This document shows positions 1-10,100 of a stretch of DNA of 64,000 bases, in pieces (positions within the stretch are counted from its first letter, which is position 1; the number at the start of each line of letters is the position of its first letter). Below the pieces are notes generated by a model. That model ran no database searches, had not been told where the DNA came from, and saw only the letters and a list, made by a program, of their open reading frames with translations. Origin of the DNA: UBA7446 sp038143535. Lineage in GTDB: Bacteria; Bacteroidota; Bacteroidia; Flavobacteriales; Flavobacteriaceae. The stretch lies in contig JAYQMD010000001.1 of NCBI GenBank assembly GCA_038143535.1, positions 1,426,001 through 1,490,000 on the forward strand, in the 5' to 3' direction. The translations under genes were made by a program, and so were the position numbers.

Positions 1-628
1 CTGGATTGGCCAAAAAGCCCTCTTGTATTTCGGCAACACTGTAGGTTGGCAACGAAGATTCACTGACAAACCAAAGACCCTCATCTCCAGTATGCTGAGC
101 ACGATCGGTTGGTAACGTACTTGCGAATGATTCCAACGAAACGCGTTCGCCAGCATCAGCAGTAACAAACTGCAATATTTGACCTCCTTTTGTTTCGACA
201 GCGCCATATTCACCCTGAATAAAGTTTTTCCATTCCCATGCTTGAGAGCCAACAAATACGGCACCACCGATAATGGTCAGCAACATATATATGGCCACCT
301 TTGTTTTCTGCATTTTATGGCCAGCATCTACAGCGAGTACCATGGTTACAGAAGAAAAGATGAGGATAAAGGTCATCAATGCTACATAATACATCGGTGC
401 ATCTATGCCATGTAAGAATGGAAAGTGATAAAACACCTCATCTGCAATCGGCCATGAGTCGATATTCTTGAAACGAGAAAAGCCGTAAGCGACCAGAAAT
501 CCTGAGAAGGTGAGTGCATCGGAAACGATAAAAAACCACATCATCATTTTTCCATATGATGCATTTAAAGGTTTGTTGCCACCGCCCCAAACGCTTTCGT
601 TTTCTACTATGTTTGTTGTTGCTTCCAT
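1..628 (-). CDS. Cytochrome c oxidase subunit III, partial (C-terminus beyond window)
   Basis: The frame is open from an ATG at 628 down to the window edge, giving about 209 residues. It begins MEATTNIVENESVWGGGNKP and continues with hydrophobic segments separated by a long polar insert. It is the integral-membrane subunit III of a heme-copper oxidase, which stabilises the catalytic subunit I. The order of TM1, a loop and TM2, then an extended polar stretch, fits the larger of the two subunit III paralogs that Bacteroidota carry in tandem. The shorter paralog lies immediately upstream in the same direction (start at 1248), followed further upstream by heme O synthase, so the three look like one transcription unit. 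The C-terminal half lies outside the window and cannot be judged. Confidence 0.85.
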   Translation of the reverse strand, partial: MEATTNIVENESVWGGGNKPLNASYGKMMMWFFIVSDALTFSGFLVAYGFSRFKNIDSWPIADEVFYHFPFLHGIDAPMYYVALMTFILIFSSVTMVLAVDAGHKMQKTKVAIYMLLTIIGGAVFVGSQAWEWKNFIQGEYGAVETKGGQILQFVTADAGERVSLESFASTLPTDRAQHTGDEGLWFVSESSLPTYSVAEIQEGFLANP

Positions 629-672
629 TAGTGGTTGTTGGTTAAATTGATTACAAAATTACGCATTAAAGT

Positions 673-1248
673 TTATCTTAAAAAGTATAAGAATACAAAT
701 AAATAGAGCCATAAAAAACCTAGGAAATGCCAGAATGTATGTGCAAGCACAAAACCCAGTGGGGCATCTAAATAAATTCCCCTAAGATGGCGAAGAAGCA
801 CAATGATTAAAACGACTATTCCTCCGATAAGGTGGGCAAAGTGCGTTAAAACCAATACATATAAAAATGAGGTGGTTACTGTACTCTCTGAACCTGTAAA
901 AAAATATCCATCTGCTACCACATCACTAAAACCAATCCATTGAGTGATAGAAAAAACAACAGCCAATAAAAGTGTAATAAGCGTGTAGCGCGTGACTGCA
1001 AACGAATTTCCTGCTTTAAGGTTTTTAAACGCCATCCAAAAGGTGATGCTGCTTACTAAAATGACCAATGTGCTGATGTGAAAAGCAGTTGGAAGCGTAA
1101 AATTGTTAAGCCAATCTGGGCGTGCCTTACTGACGACATAGGCACTGGTGAGGCCAGCGAACATCATGGTCATGCTGATCATGGCAAACCACAGCATCAT
1201 TTTTTTTGCTTTAGATAGGGGTGTCATTAAAGAAGGATGAAAACTCAT
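673..1248 (-). CDS. Cytochrome c oxidase subunit III (short paralog)
   Basis: This 191-residue protein has about five hydrophobic segments and contains the subunit III features LVLTHFAHLIGG near residue 135 and TFWHFLGFLWLYLFVFLYFLR at the C-terminus, matching the H-x-x-H and WHFLD-type motifs of heme-copper oxidase subunit III. Its length suits the short five-helix form. It abuts the heme O synthase gene with no gap (its ATG is at 1248, the upstream stop begins at 1249), so translational coupling is likely. A second, longer subunit III follows downstream at 628. It presumably assembles with the subunit I and II encoded at 16399-19246, although those are in a separate operon. Confidence 0.9.
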   Translation of the reverse strand: MSFHPSLMTPLSKAKKMMLWFAMISMTMMFAGLTSAYVVSKARPDWLNNFTLPTAFHISTLVILVSSITFWMAFKNLKAGNSFAVTRYTLITLLLAVVFSITQWIGFSDVVADGYFFTGSESTVTTSFLYVLVLTHFAHLIGGIVVLIIVLLRHLRGIYLDAPLGFVLAHTFWHFLGFLWLYLFVFLYFLR

Positions 1249-2142
1249 TTATGCAAATTTATCTATTACGTAAATCCATTGTATCGACATAATGTATATT
1301 ATGCTTACAATCATTAATTTTTTAGCGCTTGATTCAGATTGGTTTGTGTACAACAAGAAACCGTACCACAAAAATATCAAACCCATAATACCTACCACTA
1401 TGGCAGCAGGAATTGTCAGCGTCAATGTACCGCTCAATCCCAATACTGGAAAAATCGATATCACTATGGTCCAAATCACATATAAAATAACTTGAAATGC
1501 GGTGGTACGATCACGCTTTCCTGTGGGTAACATATTAATGCCCGCGCGTTGGTAATCTTCATGCATCAACCAGCCAATAGCCCAAAAATGTGGAAACTGC
1601 CAAAAGAACTGAATCATGAATAAGGTGCCTGGCTCAATACCAAAACTTCCAGTGATTGAAACCCAACCCAACATAAACGGAATGGCACCCGGAATGGCGC
1701 CAATAAATACAGATAGTGGTGTGATGGTTTTCAGCGGCGTATAGGCACAGCAATACAGAAAAACCGAAATAGCACCAAACATGGCTGTCTTTGGGTTGAA
1801 GCCATAAAGAATCACCAAGCCGATAATTAGTAATGTAGTGGCAATGGTAAATGTGGTTTGTGTTGACATACGCCCAGTTGGAATTGGGCGGTTATGCGTA
1901 CGCTTCATTTTGGCGTCAATGTCTTTTTCAATAATTTGGTTAAACGCATTGGATGCGCCTGCTAAGCCATAACCTCCTAAGGAGAGCAAAAAAATATGGG
2001 ACGCCGATGGCACTTGTGTTGCTAGCAAATAGCCCGCAATAGAAGAAAAAACGACCGTAAAGCTTAACCGCGATTTAGTGATTAACAGGAAGTCGGTCAC
2101 AAAGAGAGACAACGCAGGAGTTTTTTGGGTCTTAACTAACAT
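1249..2142 (-). CDS. ctaB: Protoheme IX farnesyltransferase (heme O synthase)
   Basis: This 297-residue polytopic membrane protein belongs to the UbiA prenyltransferase family. It transfers a farnesyl group from farnesyl diphosphate to protoheme to give heme O, the precursor of the heme a used by cytochrome oxidase. The Asp-rich prenyl-diphosphate site is visible at residues 65-76 (NAFNQIIEKDID), followed by KRTHNRPIPTGR near residue 80, and a second conserved stretch QFFWQFPHFWAIGWLMHEDY near residue 180. About eight to nine hydrophobic segments follow the family pattern. The gene heads a minus-strand unit with two subunit III genes downstream and has a good promoter upstream. The names ctaB and cyoE are both used for this family. 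Confidence 0.95.
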   Translation of the reverse strand: MLVKTQKTPALSLFVTDFLLITKSRLSFTVVFSSIAGYLLATQVPSASHIFLLSLGGYGLAGASNAFNQIIEKDIDAKMKRTHNRPIPTGRMSTQTTFTIATTLLIIGLVILYGFNPKTAMFGAISVFLYCCAYTPLKTITPLSVFIGAIPGAIPFMLGWVSITGSFGIEPGTLFMIQFFWQFPHFWAIGWLMHEDYQRAGINMLPTGKRDRTTAFQVILYVIWTIVISIFPVLGLSGTLTLTIPAAIVVGIMGLIFLWYGFLLYTNQSESSAKKLMIVSIIYIMSIQWIYVIDKFA

Positions 2143-2164
2143 ATAATGTGCGTGATTACGTTTG

Positions 2165-2195
2165 CAAAGATACTGTAGAAAAGCAGCTTACGCAA
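2165..2195 (-). promoter_or_regulatory. Promoter for ctaB and the subunit III genes
   Basis: On the minus strand there is TTG (2193-2195), a 20-base spacer and TATCTTTG (2165-2172). This matches the Bacteroidota housekeeping pattern TTG-N17-23-TAnnTTTG. The ctaB ATG lies 22 bases after the element, leaving a leader of roughly 15 bases. Confidence 0.65.
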
Positions 2196-2223
2196 CGTAA
2201 TCTGACAAAAGAACGCAGTTGTT

Positions 2224-2927
2224 TTATTGCTGAAAGCGAAAGTTCATAGGATAACTAAAAGGCACTCGAACCACACAGCCGCGTTGCTTGCCTGGTGTCA
2301 TGTTTGGAAGCCTGCCAATAATACGCGCTGCTTCTTTTTCAATATTTTTATAAAGGCCTCTAGTTCTAATTCATTTAATGGTACCGTTTTTATCAATTAC
2401 AAAAGTGACAAATACTCTCTCTTGTATGCCTATTTCCTGGGCAATTTCTGGGTAATGGAAGAATTTGAGCACGTGCTTGTCCAGCTTCTCTTGAAAATAT
2501 TTTCGGCGTTCAGGTTTTTTCACCCGCTCACAACCTGGAAATAAGGGTACATCTTCAATAATAGTAAAGGGAACTTCTGCTACTATCTCTTCCTCCATTA
2601 CTTCTACGTCTTCTATGATTTCCTCTTGAGTGATTTCGGTAGATTCGATAACCGTTTCCTCTACGTCTTCTTCATCCTTTACAACCATCTAAACTTGAGT
2701 TACAACAACAGGCGGGGGGGCGAGGGCGTTTTCAATTGTTCTGTTAGCGCTACATCCTCAATTTAATCGATATCAACGGTCAACATTCCAATATCTATAG
2801 ATGTTTTCTCCTAAGTCTTGTACTCGACCAATTTTAATGACAAAAACAAAACAAGACATAGACCTATTGCGAAGTACGGGGCGCTGTTTTTAACTAAATC
2901 AACTTTGGGATTTTTTTCAGGTTCCAT
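2224..2927 (-). pseudogene. Decayed tandem copy of tonB
   Basis: Reading the minus strand from an ATG at 2927 gives MEPEKNPKVDLVKN then a hydrophobic helix closely resembling the intact TonB at 3001-3702, but a stop appears after 38 codons, more stops follow, and the frame shifts before 2688. From 2688 a different frame gives the acidic linker and the ATIIEDVPLFPGCE-type TonB domain start (here FTIIEDVPLFPGCERVKK), interrupted by an in-frame TGA at 2371-2373. Reading through that TGA continues with a recognisable TonB C-terminus (GRLPNMTPGKQRG ... NFRFQQ) to a stop at 2224. The copy therefore covers the whole parent gene yet cannot make a full protein. Tandem duplication followed by decay is the simplest account. 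Confidence 0.85.
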
Positions 2928-3000
2928 AACGTAGGTATTAGATTTGGATTATCAAGCCACAAAATTTTGCCAAAAAAACCCAGCAAATGCCGGGTTGTTG

Positions 3001-3702
3001 TTATTGTAACCTAAATGTAATGGGAATACTAAAGGGAACCCGAACAGGCCGTCCGCGTTGTTTTCCTGGAATCATGGTTGGAAGCTTGGCAATAATACGA
3101 TTGGCTTCTTTCTCTAAGTTCTTGTCTGGCCCACGAGTTCTGATGCCTGTGATACTACCATCTTTGCCGATGATAAACTGAACATATACACGCCCTTGAA
3201 TCCCCATTTCTTGTGCAATTTCGGGATAGCGAAAGTTTTTAGCAATATGGCGCTGTATCTTTTCTTGGAAGCATTTTCTACGTTCAGATTTTTTGACGCG
3301 TTCACAGCCTGGAAACAAGGGAACGTCTTCAATAATGGCAAAGGGAACATCAACGTCCAATTCCTCTTCCATCACTTCAACTTCCTCAATAATTTCTTCT
3401 TGTGTCGTTTCCGTGGACTCGATAACCGTTTCTTCTACCTCTTCCTCGTCTTCAACTACCTCAATGATTTCTGGTGCTGGCGGTGGCGGTGGCGGTGGTG
3501 GCGTTTTGATTTGTTCTGTGATCGGCACAAGTTCATCGTCGTCATCATTTACATTTAGTGCCTCATAGCCGTACATAGATTTATCGTACGTTTTCCATTC
3601 GATAGCTTGCCAGGAAATTAGGAGTACTAAGCAAAGACCAATAGCAAAGTAGAGCTTGGCATTTTTTCTTAAATCAGCGTTGGGATTTTTTTTCGGTTGC
3701 AT
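3001..3702 (-). CDS. tonB: Energy transducer TonB
   Basis: This 233-residue protein spans the inner membrane once (about residues 16-34), then has an acidic stretch, a proline run near residues 70-77 and a glutamate-rich periplasmic linker. The TonB C-terminal domain occupies roughly residues 130-233 and includes DVPLFPGCE, FRYPEIAQEMGIQGRVYVQF and PGKQRGRPVRVPFSIPITF. It couples the proton motive force (through ExbB/ExbD, not seen here) to outer-membrane TonB-dependent receptors. A decayed copy lies immediately downstream. The upstream neighbour is gcvH. Which receptors it serves cannot be told from the sequence. Confidence 0.93.
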   Translation of the reverse strand: MQPKKNPNADLRKNAKLYFAIGLCLVLLISWQAIEWKTYDKSMYGYEALNVNDDDDELVPITEQIKTPPPPPPPPAPEIIEVVEDEEEVEETVIESTETTQEEIIEEVEVMEEELDVDVPFAIIEDVPLFPGCERVKKSERRKCFQEKIQRHIAKNFRYPEIAQEMGIQGRVYVQFIIGKDGSITGIRTRGPDKNLEKEANRIIAKLPTMIPGKQRGRPVRVPFSIPITFRLQ

Positions 3703-3777
3703 TTGAAACGTTTATTAGGAAGCTAAAATAATAATTTTAACTCAAGTGTAGTAAATAACATTTAAAGCATGCTTCAT

Positions 3778-4155
3778 TTATGAAATAACCGCTTGATATC
3801 CCTCGTGTGTGAGCAAGGTTTCTATCTGAGAGAGGTCACTAATTTTCATTTTTATAATCCATCCTTGGTCATAAGGATTGTCGTTTACCAATTCTGGTGT
3901 GTCCTCAAGTTCTTCATTAAAAGCCGTGATTTCACCCGCAAGTGGTAAAAACAAATCGGAAACTGTTTTAACCGCCTCAACGGTTCCGAAAACTGATTCT
4001 TTATCTAGCGATTCGCCTATGGTTTCAACCTCAACATATACAATGTCACCCAATTCGCCTTGTGCAAAATCCGTAATGCCAACAGTTGCTTCTTCGCCTT
4101 CAATACGAACCCATTCGTGATCTTGGGTATATTTTAAATCCTCTGGTATATTCAT
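3778..4155 (-). CDS. gcvH: Glycine cleavage system H protein
   Basis: This 125-residue protein is the lipoyl-carrying shuttle of the glycine cleavage system, moving the aminomethyl intermediate between the P, T and L proteins. The lipoylation site is lysine 63 in GTVEAVKTVSDL, and the family start YTQDHEWVRIEG is at residues 10-20. Length is normal. The partners gcvP and gcvT are not in this window. It sits 34 bases downstream of sprA in the same direction and precedes tonB, a neighbourhood I recall as common in flavobacteria. Confidence 0.96.
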   Translation of the reverse strand: MNIPEDLKYTQDHEWVRIEGEEATVGITDFAQGELGDIVYVEVETIGESLDKESVFGTVEAVKTVSDLFLPLAGEITAFNEELEDTPELVNDNPYDQGWIIKMKISDLSQIETLLTHEGYQAVIS

Positions 4156-4189
4156 CGATCAATTTTTTTCTAAATGTAATGCAAACACC

Positions 4190-7100
4190 CTAATTTCCAA
4201 AATTGTAGCGCACGGTTATTCCAGCACGAATATTGGTTTGCGGGAAAGCAGTTGATATGGCAAATTTTGAGAATGCGTGGTCGTAGAAAAACAAGGCGTT
4301 GAAATTACGAGATAGCGCATAATCCGCTGATACTTTTAGCGACCACAGGCGTTGACCGGCAGTAACCTGATCACTCAAAAGATCTAGGTTTCGAATAAGC
4401 GTAATATTATCCCTTACAGTTAAATCCGCTTTGATGTTAATGTCTCCTTTGAGCTTGGTTGACTTACCGCCAACATTGGTTTTAAACTTTACTTCTTTGA
4501 TGCGGTAACCCATACCCACAATCCATTCGTCACCAGATGTTTCGGTTAGTAAATTGTTGTCAAGAGACAAGGATAATGCGCGGTCTTTGCGTACTTCAGC
4601 AGAAATTTGAAAGCTGTTTTTAAGTTCGAAATCAAGCTTAATCAATGGGTTAAATTGCTCCACCAAGTTTACGTTGGTGTATAAAATTTTATTCATAAAG
4701 TTTCCTGACTGATCGTAGCCGTTCGACTGATATTCAAGATTGGTGGCAAAGGCATTGAGCGTATGGCTGGCGCGGTATCCGTGTGAAATTGCAAATCGGT
4801 TAAATCGCTTTTTAAATGATTTCAAGCGCATAAATCCGGTATACTGCATGTTCCAGTTGGGCAGTGGGAAGCTACGCTTTGCATCCATACTAACCGAGTT
4901 TGGGTCTGCTCCAGTATAGGCAGCCAAAAATGCAGGAATAAGCACTGCTTGATTGGTTTTTCCATAACCTGCTGGGAAGCCGTCTGCATCAACATTTCCA
5001 GCTGGAATACCTCTTGCATTACCCAATCGTTCTGCAATAATCAGTCGGTTTGTTTTGAGATCTTCAAAGGATTTTGATGACAGTCCATTCCCGTTAAATG
5101 AGGTACGCAACATGATGGTTGAAATTTCAAAATTACCAAACAAGCGTGGCGACAATGCGTTGTAAACCCCATTGACAACACTAAAGTTTTCTGAATTGTT
5201 TTCTGAATAACTGCGGTTACCCGTTAGGTCAAGTTGCAATCCTTGCAACAACCCAATTTCAGCGTTGTAGGAGATTTCGTTGTTGTGTACGGTTGTATAG
5301 GCTTGATTAAAATTTGGGAATTCCGTGAGCCATCCCCTTTTTGCAGCCTCAAAACGAATGTCGTCTTGACGGCCTAGGGCAAATGCCATTCCAGGGTTAG
5401 CTGTTCCTAGAAAACCTATGTTTTGGGTATACCCCGGTAACACAGTTCCGTTGTTCTCACTATACGAAAACTGTACCCGTCTCAGTGCGGTAACTGCACC
5501 TATCAAAGAATTTTTGATTTGCACTCCTGCTTTCTTTTTATCGCTTTTTTTCGTGTTTTTACGCAAACCCAAGCTGTTGTAAAAAGCTTGCATATTGGCA
5601 CTTCCGTTCAATTGAATTGTATTAGCATTCTGTAGCGTATGAACTATACCAAGTGAATTGTTGTTTTCATCTACCACATTGGCCAAGGCAGTGGAGCCTC
5701 GCTGCCAATTAAAATTACCTGTGTAAGAATAGGTCCCATCTAAGAAAGACAGCAGTGGAATAAACTTAAATGGCAGCTGATAAGTAGCGCCTATAGACTG
5801 GTCAAAACGGTCCATTTGACCCATATCCCAAATACCATCCCAGACATCCAGTGAGGTGTCTATTTGCGTACTGCCCGCAGTACCATTCTTCAAATAATTA
5901 CGAACGATATTTCGGCTAGATGCAGAAAAATCAAAACGGAATGAGTTGGTTAGATTGTGATTAACCGTGAACAACCAATCAAACAGGTAGTTGCGCTGTT
6001 GTAGGTCGGGTAAGGGCAACTGGCTTGAAGCATCCATGCCATCTAAAAAGACCTGACGGAAACGTTGGTTTTGGAAGGTTCTGTTAATGTTTGCCGCAAG
6101 TGAGACCGCGCTAGGCATCAAATTCAAATTAATTTCAGATAACCAAAGTAAATACTTTTTATTGGTAATGGTCTGTACCTTGCCGAGTGGTTTTATCGAT
6201 AGCGGCTTGAATGAATAGTTATATCCTGCACCTAAACGTACATTCTGAAAGGCAAAGTTTTCAATTTCAAAATCGTTTCTCTTTTCTTCGTTGTATGAAT
6301 AGGAAAGGTCAAAATTCTCAAGGTCAAAAAAGTTTTGATTTGCATCTGGAGCGCGTTGCTTACGTACGCCGATAAGGTTGATGCTTTTGAGTCTGGCAAC
6401 ACTGATGGCCTGATTGCGAATGGCATCGCGTTCGCCTTGATTGTCGGCGGCGTCTAGTCTGTCCTGTAACTCAATATCCCTGTAAAAAGGATCGTATTTT
6501 GGTGTGATAACTTCTTGGTTGTAACTGTAGCTTACGGGCAGTACTAGTCCCCATTTTTTGGGAAATAGCATCCCCGCATTAATGCTTGTGGCTATGCCAT
6601 AAGAGCGGGTGTCATCTTGGCTTCGCATGTTTGGTGACTGATCAATAGCACCAAAGCCTACAGTAGAGATTGCCCCGTTTAATGTGACATTTGCAAAGTC
6701 CGCTAGGTTCGCATCCACCGAACCAACAGCTGCCCAACCGCCACTAGAGTCGATTTCGGACAGGCGAAGTTCATTGAACCATACCTCGCCATCAAGGTTG
6801 TTCCCTGCGGTAGTACTAGGATTTTTAACCCCCACTACTAAGGATCTTATGGCGCCAAGCGTTGGGTTACCACGAATGGCTAATTTGTATTTTTTGTCCC
6901 CCGGCAATGTGGAGCTTGGTGTGAATTCATTTATACGGTCAAGATTCTCATCAAAATAGGTAGCGCCTACTATTTCTCGGCTAGCAATGGATTTGGCTTT
7001 GATTTTTGTGAGCCATTCTACCGGGATATCTATCTCGTTAGATGCCACTTGCCACACCTCCTCGGCGGTTAAATTATTTGACACCCCATTGTTATAAGCC

Positions 7101-10100
7101 GTTGGCTTAAGCGGAATTTCAATTTGATAAAAATTTTCGTCTATGTCAGTTCCAAGCCTAATAAAAGCCACCATGCGTTCATCTATATCGTCATTGGCAC
7201 CCTCGCCCGGTAAAGGGTTTTCGTTGGGCAGTGATTCGGCATGTAGGAACATGCGTAAACGCTTGTATTGACGCATATCCAAATCAATGTGCTTGTATAC
7301 ACCTTGTCCATCTTCGGGAGCCAAATCTCTTACTCTTAAAGATAGGGATTGTTCGTTTTCACGAATCAAGTTGTTGTAGCTGTTCAAGGTCTCACGCAGA
7401 ATTCCCGGTGGTAGTTTATATTGTATGGGTGTTCTTGTTTCGTTTTCCAACACATTGACCGCACTTACTTCAAGCTGGGTATTTGGGTGCGGAATTTGCT
7501 TGGTATTCAGTGGTGTGGGCACTCGTGTCCAATCGGCACGGACAATATCCAACGTGCCAAAACGGAAAACCGTTGGCTGGCTAAAACCTGTTAACATCAT
7601 ACGCATAAAGCGAATTGACCTGAGGTCATTCATCCCATTTATGGGTTCAAAATAATTTCTCTTTTGTGGAGCGTCGTAATATGCTGGAACAACAGGTACA
7701 CGGAATTGTAGCCAGCGAGAAGAAGTAACCTGTCCATTTGGCAATGCAATATTGTCTTTTTCGCGTACATCAACCAAGAACGGGTGGTTGCCAACCTGCA
7801 TATTTTTTTGAATGGGAATACGATATTGATAATACCTGTCAATGGTATTCATGGTATTGTCCTGATTTAAATCTTCAGCATCCGGTGTGGTATATGAGCC
7901 CCTAAATTGTTCTGTAACTTCAATTGGGGAGTTGCCTTGTGTTCCGTTGTAGTTTTTATAGCGATCCAATACAGAACCACTGCCTTGACCAAAATAGCTG
8001 TAGTTGTCACCTGCGGGATCATCTGTCGGACCGTTGGTATAAATAATACGTTCTTCATTGTCGTTGAGTCCGTCCAAACCGACGTCTTGCAGGCTGCGGT
8101 TTTGTCGATCGGCATCGAAAGCATAAACCAGCGACTGCGTAGCTGGTGTGATTCCCCAAGCCGTATTGTATGAAGCCGTATTTTGACCGGAGGCTGGAAG
8201 TCCGTTTTCGTAAACCTTGCGTCCATCCTTTAATACGTCTTCCGAAATATTCCCCAAATGGAATACCAATTCACCCAAATCATCCGATGCAGACGTTTGC
8301 TCTGAAAACACATCTAACAGCCAAAATTCAATATACTCTACATTGGACTGTGCAAAGTCAGTGGTTGACATGGCGCGCGTAATTCCTGCCCAATTGTCTT
8401 CTGGCGTTGATCCAAAAGAAGAGGCATTATTGTAGGGCCCGCGTTCGTTTGGATAATAAGCCAAGTCAAAAGTATACTGCACCATAGACTGGCCTTGAAC
8501 AATGTCTTGCTGCGGAAATATTTCTTCAATAAAAATACGCCTTGCTTCATTGGTCGAGAGGTCATCGTCAGTAATGCCACTTGGCCTTCTATTTGAATAA
8601 AACAAGGGGTCGATATTGTACCATGCAAGTTTGGCGCGCTGATAGCCTGCACTTAAGTCATCTACATTTACATTTGAACCAGCAATAGGCAACTGTTGTG
8701 AGGGGGCAGGCACACTGGAGAGAAACCAAGAATAGGTGTCTCTAATGTCAAGGTTGGTCTGCGTTCCTTCAAAATCATCTATGTATGTGGTTGCAGCATT
8801 ATTAAGCTGGGTGCCTCTTGGCTGTCCCACTTTCAAATAAGCTGCTTCTGTCCGAATGGAAACATTTGATGCTACTTGGCTATCAATATTGGGAAGCTTG
8901 TTTACCATTCTCGTTAGGAAAGGAATCTCCTTAGAAAAATTTCCACTAAGTCCAAGCATGGTGTTGTTTACTGGCTCTGAACCGTAGTTTGCTTTTTGGG
9001 TTAGGGGTCGCTCGCTCAGGCGCAAATACGTTCCACCTAGCATGAGGTCGTCATTTAATTTATGTTCGGCAGTAAAGCCCATGAAGCGCTTATTCTGTTG
9101 ACCAAAAAGGGTGTTGCTTTCAGTAGAAACCTCGATTGGAATATTCGAATTTTTCACACCCTCGTTAAGTATGGTTACACGTCCCATCTGATAATTTACC
9201 GTGTAGTCTAATCCTTCTTGAAGCAACCTACTACCAGCGGAAACGCGAACAGAACCTCGTGGCACATTAAAAGCACCAAGTGCTATTCCTTGTCCGCCAC
9301 CCGTTGATTTGTAGCGTCCTTTTAACTCAAATTTATTATACCGTTGGTAGTCCGCTGCGTCTGCTTTTGTGATATCGTACATCTCTTTATAGACATACTT
9401 CTTTTGGTTTGGGTTGTATAAACTTCTGTTGGAATAATCTTCACTGGGATCCTTCTTCAATAGTTCAAATAAGTACTCGCCAAAAGGCTCTATACTTGGG
9501 AAAATAATTTGTCCTTGTTCTGGAAGTACGGTTATCCCGCTGATAAAATCAAAAAAACCATCTCCTTCGGCTTGTGCGTCTTGATAAATATTAAGTTTAT
9601 CCAAGCCAAAAAGGTTGAGTAAAATACGCTCCTCTGTTCCTGCGGGCCATGCATTTGCTGCGCCTTGTTCAGTTGCAGGAGTAATAAAGTTTGTTGGTGA
9701 GGGGTCAGTGTACACAATATTGAAAACAAAATCTTCTTGGTCTAGCTGAAATGCCCCGATGTTATAGACGTTTTTCATCATCAAATCAAAAACGGGTTGT
9801 GCTACATCGAGCACCGAGCTTTTAAGCATTTTAACCACTAAACTATTATTGCTTACAATTGGGGTGGAGGGTAATCCAGAGATGGTAGTTGCCGCAACAC
9901 CATCGCCAGCAAATTCACCCACCTGATAGACTTGACCATTAGCCGTGTATTGAAAGGCAACGGCTAATACTTCGTCGTTATTTAAAGGTTGCGTTAATGA
10001 GATATAACCCAACTGCTGATGTAAGGTATATTCAGTTGGATTTAATTTTCGAGCACTTTCCAAAATGGCGTAATCACGACCCTCTATCACTTGGGATGAA

